Origin: Asterella californica
Taxonomy: Eukaryota > Streptophyta > Marchantiopsida > Marchantiales > Aytoniaceae
Length of the DNA: 64,000 nt
NCBI GenBank assembly: GCA_036924285.1
Contig: JAYKYS010000041.1
Location: 82,001 to 146,000 of the forward strand
Reading direction: 5' to 3'
In this document: positions 52,660 through 60,773 of the stretch, piece after piece
How positions within the stretch are numbered: the first letter of the stretch is position 1
Layout: every line of letters begins with the position of its first letter
Notes under the pieces: generated by a model
Told to the model about the DNA's origin: nothing
The model's database searches: none
What the model saw: only the letters and a program-made list of their open reading frames with translations
Program-made: the position numbers and the translations under genes

Positions 52660-54362
52660 GGTCGCACTGAGTCGAGGAAGCGAGTCGCACTGAGTCGGAT
52701 ATAAAATCGAAGTGTTTAGTGCGATTGAGGTTTTAGGGTCGCACGGTTCAAATCTCGCTCTCGGTTCAATCTATTCTGTATCCTATAGAGTTCTATCCTA
52801 TCGAGTTCTGGAAAAGAATCCAGTATTGGTTGGAGTCGAGTACACATCAGCTGGAAGATGTGTAGCATTGTGTAATCGGCTCCAAGCAATTTTGGATGCT
52901 TTTCTACTTTACTTGAATCTGGAGATATCACGAGGCTGAGGTACAGACTGGCTGGGGCCGAGGAAGGTGTAAGTGGACATCGAGGTTCAGAGAACGATGA
53001 ATAGTTTCAGCGCTGTCATGCCGCAAGGATCAAGACTCTGACTATTACTCGCGAAGGGTACCCCTTCGTGACATTATTTCGCCCAAGCATGAGACGAAAC
53101 ACATATGTTTCGCTCTTTGTGGATGAAACATCGTGTTTCACCCTCTGACTATTAGTCGCAAAGAGTACCCCCTTCATGACTAATGTCACGAGGTGAAACA
53201 CATACGTTTCACTCTTTTTTTGACGAAACATCGTGTTTCGTCTTTTGACATCAAAATTTGACCGCTGGCCGGGCACTATCAAGGGGCTCACCTTACGAGA
53301 TAGTGGTGTCTACTACATTCGAGCGTTGTCCATTACGATTAATCCTCCGGACAGGGCTTAACAAGCCATGTTTCGTCCCTAAGGCATTAATCGTGAAGGA
53401 CGATACATATATGTTCTGCCTTCATTGGGCGAAACAAGCCGTGTTTCGCTCTCTGAGAATTAGTCGTGAAGGGTACCGCTTCACGACCCATGCGAAACAT
53501 CATGTTTCGCTCAATGAGAAACACATAAGGGAGAGGAGTACACGTAGAATGGATTTGATTCAACTTTATATAATGAAAGTCGTATACAAGATGGACGAAC
53601 TAACCATTTAGAACCATCTTAGAACCATTCTTAGAACTCCTTCAGTTTTCGTAATGCTTCTACTAACTCCAACAGCTCTCTCTTCTGTTCTCGTTGGAGC
53701 TCAACTACCCCTTGCAAATCACGAGCAATACCTTCCAAGTTCATTTCTGTCTCTTCTGATCTTTCAGCTAGTGTCACTACCCGATGGTGTAAATCGAAAT
53801 GTTTAGTGCAATTTAAGGTTAGGGTCGCACTGAGCCGAGAAGGCACAGCAGGTCGCACTGAGTCGGGGATTAAATCGAAGTGTTTAGTGCGATTTAAGGT
53901 TAGGGTCACACTGAGTACTTGAGACAGAGAACTGTACTTCGAAATTTATTTATTTTTAAAAATTTTTTTTTTACAGTAAGCGGGTCGCATTGAGTGCCGA
54001 TCACCTTAAGTTTAGTCGTTGTCAGTCGTACTGAGTGCGGTGTATTCAGCATTGAGTTCCAGTCACCTTAAGTTTAAGATTGCGGGTCGCATTGAGTGCG
54101 GTGTATAGTCGCACTCAGTGCGATTTTCAGCCCACAGTCCAGTGCGATCGGATTTCACCTAGACAAGGTCAAACCGCAGCCAGTGCGATACGAGATCATA
54201 TCGCAGTCAAGGTCAAATCGCAGCCAGTGTGATCTGAGATCATATCGCCATCAGTGCGATGTGGACCATATCAGGATCATATCACACAGTGCGACACGGA
54301 TCATATCGCACAGTCCAGTGCGACACGGATCTTATCACACAGTCCGATGCGATGCGGTTTGA
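52660..54362. repeat. Cluster of TCGCACTGAGT-type motifs in both orientations
   Basis: Variants of TCGCACTGAGT recur on the plus strand near 52,663, 52,686, 53,824, 53,852, 53,984, 54,028 and 54,085. From 54,109 onward the complement CAGTGCGA(T/C) dominates (near 54,115, 54,140, 54,181, 54,257, 54,291 and 54,319). At the switch, 54,109-54,123 is a perfect 15-nt palindrome, TCGCACTCAGTGCGA. The cluster lies between the two convergent genes of the Harbinger-like element. Confidence 0.7.
53031..53511. repeat. Array of GAAACA/TGTTTC palindromes
   Basis: Successive short inverted repeats share GAAACA...TGTTTC arms. They lie at 53,095-53,112, 53,124-53,140, 53,193-53,212, 53,222-53,242 (9-bp perfect arms, 3-nt loop), 53,429-53,449 and 53,492-53,510. 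They alternate with a second palindrome type around GGTACC (53,051-53,068 and 53,464-53,486). The basic unit is about 100 bp and is repeated roughly four times with divergence. Confidence 0.75.
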
Positions 54363-54831
54363 TCGATCCAGAGAGCACAATCCACATTATTGATGAACCA
54401 GTCCTCGTATATTTATGAAAATTACTCCTCGTATTTATGAAAATCACTCTACAATATATCTAAGAGAGCACATCAAATCTGAGGCAAGGGTCAAATCGCA
54501 AACTAGTGCGAACAAAATATCATCTTAATCCATATTCTCGATGATCCGGTCCTCGTATTTATGAAAATCAATCAACATCTATATAAGGTTTGAATAAGAA
54601 ACCACCTGGTTTTCTATTATATGTGAGACAAATTTATACTATTCTATTTCATCGAAAAACTCCACTCGTATTGCTTGGCACATTCGCTCTTCGAACCTCT
54701 TCTTTTGTATCGTGCTCGATGATCAACTCTCCGCTTTCTTCCGTCCACTCGTCTTGATTCCTGGATAGAAATTTGTGTAACATAGCACAGCATCCTATCC
54801 ATCTCATTACTTGTCTATTTTCTGATCTAGT

Positions 54832-55812
54832 TTACAGTTGCGTGCGAACTTGTTCCAGAGAATGCCATCGAGATTTCAGTATACCAATACAATGCTCATT
54901 CTCGACTCTAGCATGAGCTAAACATGTATTAAAATCTTGCTTGTCTTTGTCTTCCGTGGCCATTCGGAATGAAAGAAAGAGATGCCGTAATGACGAATAT
55001 CCAGAGTCACCGAATAAATATTGATCTCTCTCAAACAATGGACTCTCGTTGTCGATGTGTTTCCAGAGAGGAGACTTGCGCAAACATGTAATATCTTGGC
55101 AGCTTCCTGGCATACCTGCAAATAAGAAGAAAATTTGTTTCCTGTGACAACAAACCACTTGCGCGTTCATAGAATAGTTACACTTTTTGTCATAGTAAGT
55201 CTCTCCGTCAAACCGAGGTCTCTGAGACAAAGGTAGTAAAGTACCATCTATCAATCTTATACAACCCGGAAATCCTTTCGGGGTAAAGATTTCAGAGATT
55301 GCTATTCTTTTCTAGCGATTTGATCACTGAATGTACCATCCAAGTGTAGATTCTAAAACATGCATCACTCTTTTCGTGTAAAGCACCATAGTCCCGTGTC
55401 CAATCCCCCAGAGAAGCAGAGAACGACCTAGAACAGCACCGTTGTCATTATGGCCAAATCGATCCAATGCAACTGCTACTTGTAAAGACACAGGAGCTTG
55501 TTTCACCCGAGCTTGATTATAAAAAATAGAATGAGTTTTGGAAAAACTACGTCTATCCATCCTGGTTAGCTGTCTAAAAGAATCATCCATAAGATTCTCA
55601 AAGTAATTTCTGTAGAAATCTTTGCTCTTAAAAAAGATGAACTGATCTTGTCTTTCTAAATATCGAGAAGTGGATAAAACTCGATACAATTCGATAAATT
55701 ATTCGTCAAAATCAGAATCTAACCTCCCATCGTCATCGGAAGAATTTGTCACCTTCTCTATATTCTCCTCTTTTCTCAAATCAGCCTCCTCCTTTGTGAC
55801 GTCTTCGCTCAT
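54832..55812 (-). pseudogene. PIF/Harbinger-like DDE transposase, broken
   Basis: From a candidate ATG at 55,812 (MSEDVTKEEADLRKEEN) the frame runs about 326 codons. It has an acidic lead, then YFENLMDDSFRQLTRMDRRS and VSLQVAVALDRFGHN (a helix-turn-helix region typical of HARBI1-like proteins). The nuclease domain follows: first Asp in RLIDGTLLPLS, second Asp in LFGDSGYSS, Glu in ARVENEHCIGILKSRWHS. Three in-frame stops, near 55,700, 55,324 and 55,312, disable it. The DDE residues themselves survive. It runs towards ORF1 (convergent). Confidence 0.75.
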
Positions 55813-56238
55813 TTCACTTTCAATCTCATTCTCCGTATCATTCTCAGCAGATTCATCAATTAGGATTTTCACTTCGATGAGAACAACACTGTCTCTCTAT
55901 CTAGTCTAACTTCGATCAGAGCAGAAAGAAGGCGTCGGGAGAAGTTAGATCAGCGCAGAAGACGTCAAGGAAGTCTCCGCGAAACCTAAAATTCCCTCTC
56001 AAAATAGATGAGTTTTTGATTTCAAATTCAAGGAAGCGCGAAGTACTGCCACGTAACCATGTACTGTTTTCATCTTATGTAAGTACATGTGAATATTTAA
56101 TTCACGGACAAGACTGTTACGGTTAGAAGGATGAGAGCCGCGGGTCACTTCTGCGGATACCTCCGGAGCTACCGCGACTGACATGGCCGTTTTCCGTTAA
56201 TACAACCTGCGAATACGCGAATAATCCTCACGGTAAGT

Positions 56239-56253
56239 AACTTTGACACCCCT
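56239..56253 (-). repeat. Right TIR of the Harbinger-like element
   Basis: AACTTTGACACCCCT, followed by ATT at 56,254-56,256. Further in, both ends also share an ATTATTCG motif at similar distance. Confidence 0.75.
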
Positions 56254-56256
56254 ATT

Positions 56257-57400
56257 GGACGGAGGACCTTTCACCAATAAGACAACGGTATCTGCGCTAA
56301 CCTCCGGGGGACTTCACTATTTTGGATACGGTGATCTACGTCTAAGATGGATGACAGCTCGGAACTGTGGCTCCTGGACGAATCAGTGCAATGGTATGCA
56401 GTCATACGAGCACGTTTGTCTCAGGTGAACTATGGTTGCCAAAAGATCCGGCGAAGGCTTTGAGATATGATTCACAGAGGAAATTTTGCTGTTAGATAAC
56501 ACCCGACGTGTTCCTGAAGCAGCGGTAGATATAAACATGAACACTTATATTAGAAACCGACGGAAATATTTCACGTAACTGTGTGACCCACGAACCGAGG
56601 TTAAGCTCACGGCGAGGTTCTCTCACGAAGAGTTCAAATCTAAGTTCTAGCTCGTAGGACGATCTTTGACGCGTATGATAACGTGGCTCCGTGACTGCCT
56701 TTCAGTGATCTTCCCATCATCTTCATTCGGCATCCTTCACATCGGCCACGAGTAGGGACCCGGGATCACACATCCCGGCGGAAAAGGTCGTGACTGTTGT
56801 GGTTCACTGGTCAGCTGGAACCATTTTCAGTTCCCCGATCATTCTGTCGTAGCCCAAAGTAGCAAGCCGGCAACGAGCGATATGATAGCAGCGCTCGACG
56901 GGGCCGGAAGTAACGACATTGTGATGAGGTCCTTCAGGTTTGACTATTCATTCGACAAGCCCATACGTACTGTACAGTCACGGGTCCCTAACTGCAACTC
57001 GCGACAGTGAAATCCCCGGATAACTGCAAGAAGGTTTGTTATCACGGTATATATATGTAGTCAAAATTGCATGATCGGTGAATGTTGATTCTTTTGATAA
57101 TTGAAATTCATGATAGTTGTGATAGTTATGATTCAAGAGATTATATTTCACACTTTTTTTGGGTTTTGTCCCACGTGCGGAATAATCTAGAATGAATCAT
57201 GTCACTGATGGAAAATGATTTTAACGATTGTAGAAAATATATTTGAAGAGAAAATCCTGGTTTATCTTACACAATATATACATGTAGACCCTCGATCTGT
57301 AATAGAAAGATCTTTGACACAAGGATAAGAATAATATGCAAAATTCAAAAATGAATTGCAAGATGTCAAGATTTCATGGAGAGACTGAAGCATCAATGAG
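56257..57400. other. Spacer, no gene seen
   Basis: I see no recognisable coding sequence, RNA gene or repeat in this stretch. Confidence 0.4.
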
Positions 57401-57411
57401 GCAGGACAGAA

Positions 57412-57741
57412 CTAACAGTGCCAATCTTGAAAGTTTATTGTCGCTGAAGAGTCTTCCTTTTGGTGGTAGTAACGACTGGCAATTTTAGAGCTACTGATAG
57501 CGGGGCTTAGCCCCGGTGTTCTCCCTTTCAAGGTGGTTATTGCTTGGCCCTTCGGGTCCTTCTTTCCCTTGTAAGGCTTGATGGGGTCTTCCCATCCGTT
57601 GGCTATATATTCGATCGCGTTTCGTTCTAATAACGCGGATCTCGTTAACCACGTAGCCTTGGAGTAAGGACCCTTGGTGCTGAGGACTACTATACATATG
57701 AGAGAGCACATGGTTCGAAGTATCATGAGCTCGTAGCACAT
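57412..57741 (-). CDS. Unrecognised 109-codon ORF with hydrophobic N-terminus
   Basis: The ATG-initiated minus-strand frame has a hydrophobic start (MILRTMCSLICIVVLST) that could act as a signal peptide or anchor. A hydrophilic Lys/Pro/Gly-rich part follows (WEDPIKPYKGKKDPKGQAIT). It is locally more GC-rich than its AT-rich surroundings. I recognise no family. It could be a small secreted peptide, an organelle-derived insert or a chance frame. Confidence 0.2.
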   Translation of the reverse strand: MCYELMILRTMCSLICIVVLSTKGPYSKATWLTRSALLERNAIEYIANGWEDPIKPYKGKKDPKGQAITTLKGRTPGLSPAISSSKIASRYYHQKEDSSATINFQDWHC

Positions 57742-57779
57742 GACATAGCATACAAGTTTGAGTCATGGATTTATACTTG

Positions 57780-60370
57780 TGTTCGACGTGCGCATGATAG
57801 AGATGACTTATGAAACTTACATATATGTTGTAATACTATTATAATCTCTATTGTAATAATGAATTAGAACAAAAATATTTGTCGTGAAGTGATCCAGCTG
57901 CGTTAACGTCGACAGAATGACACCACTGTTGGTAGACGGTCAGTCGGGTCCTTGTTCCACGCACGACTATATGAAAAGATCAACTCTGTCAACGCATATT
58001 TGATCATTGATACTCAATAAACAACCTTTTGCATTTTCCATATCATAGATGAGTGTAATGACTTCGGCCAAAAAACCACGGATGCAAAGCATCTTCAAAG
58101 GTGCTCGGATGAAAATTGGTATCCTAATTGACCTTATGTTCGATTCAGCTGTGAGTTTCGCTCATAAGGTAGTTGGGTTAAACTCTTTGGAAAAAATTTA
58201 CTTTAACTTTTAGAAAAATAAGATTATAAAAAGATAAAATAATTATGTGAATACACAAATACGATTGTAAACTATCAACGACTCTATACAAAGTGTAATC
58301 CGATAAACTACTGACTTACTCATATAGACGGTAGAGAATTTATGTCTTAGCTTTGAAACGCGTTAATATCGGTCATAGGACAAACGAGGACACTTTGCCT
58401 CGATTTGTTGTGTGTTACCATCTAGAGTCTGTATGTACACTGTTGTACTCTAGAACTGTAGCCATTTAGGATACAGTTACTTAACGGTAACTTTTGGTCC
58501 CTTCCTTCTCCATTCCTCTTGGGTGGTGGCTACGTGAGTTGGAATGGTGCGTTAGGCGTTTTTGAGAGAGTTAGAGTTGGACTCGTTGGTTCTTGCTGCC
58601 ATACATCTCAACAACTCGTGGCCTATGATATGACCTCAATAGGCAATATCACTCGAACCTAAATATGCACATGCAACCTTCTCTCGTGCCTTCTCTACTA
58701 TCCAGTTCAACAACTCTCTTTGCAGCAAACTTAGAGTTCCAGCATGTACATGTTTTCAAGGAAGAATAGATTCGTCAGGAGCTCGACGCAAAGTAAGTTA
58801 TGTAGATATGCATCTCATGACAGATCCCCCTCCGAAGCGTTGAAATAGTATCTCCTACCGTTTGCATGCGATGGCATGTCAGAAAGGTGCACCTCACGAT
58901 TGACTGCGGAAGTTTCTAAAACAACAGTTGCTATAAGCGAGAAAAGTCACGAGAGAGCTTTCCAAGAGAATGTCGTGATTCGTGAACTGTTAACTTTTGA
59001 CAAACTGTAGTACACGTCAGATCCACTTGCCTCCAGAGTCCAAACATGGCTCGTACAACTTCATTCTGAGGTCTCCGACAGTCAACTCCGCAACTTGATG
59101 CACAGGTCGGCGTCTGTCTACCTCCCGTTACGGAATGGAAGACTTTATTCAACCCGCAATGTGGACATTAACAGGAGGACCTTTTCCTTTTTACAAATTC
59201 TTTTACTCAATTTGCATTCTGATTGGCACCCCCCATCTTCTGTTAATTTCTTTTATTTTAAATGGAAGGCACCGGACGACCTCACTGGCCTTAGTTTGAA
59301 GAATCAAAGCCTGGTCTGCATCGGAGCAAAATATGCATCTCCTTGCATATTCCAAATGTCAGTAACTTTTAAAGGGATGGGAACTTCTATCAGTTCTTCG
59401 TCCTCATAATAACATTTCATGAGCATTGAAACAAAGAGCTATTCGGGGCTATGCGTTAGAGATTTATCCAGATTTATTCTTTTTTCTTTTCGATTTTCAC
59501 AACGACTACATCCATACATTCCGGGGTCCCGTTAGCTATCGACGTATAGCTATGCTAACCCTCTTCTCATGATAATCTAAGAGGGAAAGTTTGAAGTGTT
59601 CCGATAATGTCTTTTTTTCAGTTAAGTTAATCATGGATCATCGGTGAATATATATTGATCGAGTGACTACTTGTTCTTATAATTTTCAGTTCTTCATAAA
59701 GCGACTTCTTTGACATGTTAATCCCGCGTATTTACGTTAAAGAAACGAAATGGAAAGAATAAAACTAATGAGAAAATGGACAGCGCGAGAACGCGAAATG
59801 GTGAGCCCCGTCACCATTTCGCGTTCTTGCTTGTCGTGCCAAGTTTTCGGGTTAGAACTGCCGACGCGCGAACGCTTTCATTTTATCCACGCAATTCGCG
59901 CACCTACAGAGCGAACAGCAAAATCACTAAGGTATACTTCTAGTCCATCGGACATAGCAACGGTAGTTGAACCTGAGATGATGGTGTCACGCACCGAATA
60001 AGCCAAGGATTGAGTGGTCCGTGAACTGATGAAATCCCACTTGCATGATTCAATAACGAGCGATTCTCGCAATCGTCGGGCTTCTGTTATTTGATTGTAT
60101 ACGTTGCTCCAGAAGTTATGGGTGTGCTAAGTCTGGATTTATCAGGGCAGAAATAGCTACTTGCCAAGTCAACATGGATGGATATACTTAGTGTCGTGGT
60201 GTTCAGGTTGTATTGGGATGTTGGTTGGTTGATCCATTTCCCGTTTTAGTCGTTTCCTGTTGTCACGAAAGTATGGAATAGGACGTCGGATTTGATGTCA
60301 GAGCCTTCGACAGTAACCATGAGAGTGAGCTGCAGTACTGCAGCTGATGAGGAGGGCGACGCCGAGAGCA
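57780..60370. other. Spacer with a long hairpin
   Basis: No supported gene. Bases 59,785-59,804 and 59,811-59,830 are inverted repeats (20-bp arms, one G/T position, 6-nt loop) with core GAACGCGAAATGGTGA. Small open frames at 59,095-59,409 and 59,750-60,001 have no recognisable domain. Confidence 0.45.
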
Positions 60371-60486
60371 TTGTAGCTTTACAATAGACCGCAGAGCAAT
60401 CTGCGTTTTCCATTATCGCCTGAAGTGTAGAGTTTGAGTTGTAGCTGTACTTTAGACCGCCGAGCATTTTTCGTTTTCCATTATCG
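60371..60486. repeat. 48-bp duplication upstream of the receptor kinase
   Basis: TTGTAGCTTTACAATAGACC and 28 more bases at 60,371-60,418 recur at 60,439-60,486 with several differences; both end GTTTTCCATTATCG. It lies about 300-400 bp before the kinase start codon, in the presumed promoter/5' UTR. Confidence 0.65.
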
Positions 60487-60773
60487 TGCAGAGATTGACA
60501 AGACGTGTTCAGTTGAATGCTTCCTGCGCTGGAGTTGAAGCATCTCAGTCTGAGGAGTCCAGAATAATCGTGAAACTCTGAGATTCCCGCCTCGGCTCCT
60601 TATCAGCAGGTACAAACTTCGTTCACTCAAGGATCCGTTAGTCGGGCCGGTTCCTTACCTTGAGCTTGTTACTTTTTATGTAGGAGCCTCTTAAGTGTGT
60701 TTTGAATTGGTGGGAGAATCACTCACCATGTAATGCTTGCAGTGAGCTGCGGAGAATTTCGGAGGAGGAAGGC

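Larger units (their letters stand above)
44934..56253. mobile_element. PIF/Harbinger-like DNA transposon, split by a solo LTR
   Basis: Terminal inverted repeats AGGGGGTGTCAAAGTT (44,934-44,949) and AACTTTGACACCCCT (56,239-56,253) differ by one base of indel. The trinucleotide ATT lies directly outside both ends, a candidate 3-bp target duplication; if the terminal A/T is not part of the TIR, the left flank is TTA, closer to the usual Harbinger TWA. Between them are two convergent dead genes: a plus-strand Myb/SANT-like ORF1 and a minus-strand DDE transposase. Without the nested solo LTR and its duplication the element is about 5.3 kb. Confidence 0.8.

Noticed and set aside
52742..52756. GGTTCAAATCTCG as a tRNA B-box
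   Set aside because: No A-box or cloverleaf could be formed around it. No tRNA gene was found anywhere in the window by eye.
53031..53511. CRISPR array
   Set aside because: The repeats are diverged palindromes without regular unique spacers, inside a plant transposon.
60702..60773. 24-codon N-terminal extension of the receptor kinase
   Set aside because: It opens at TTG, and the ATG at 60,774 directly precedes a textbook signal peptide.
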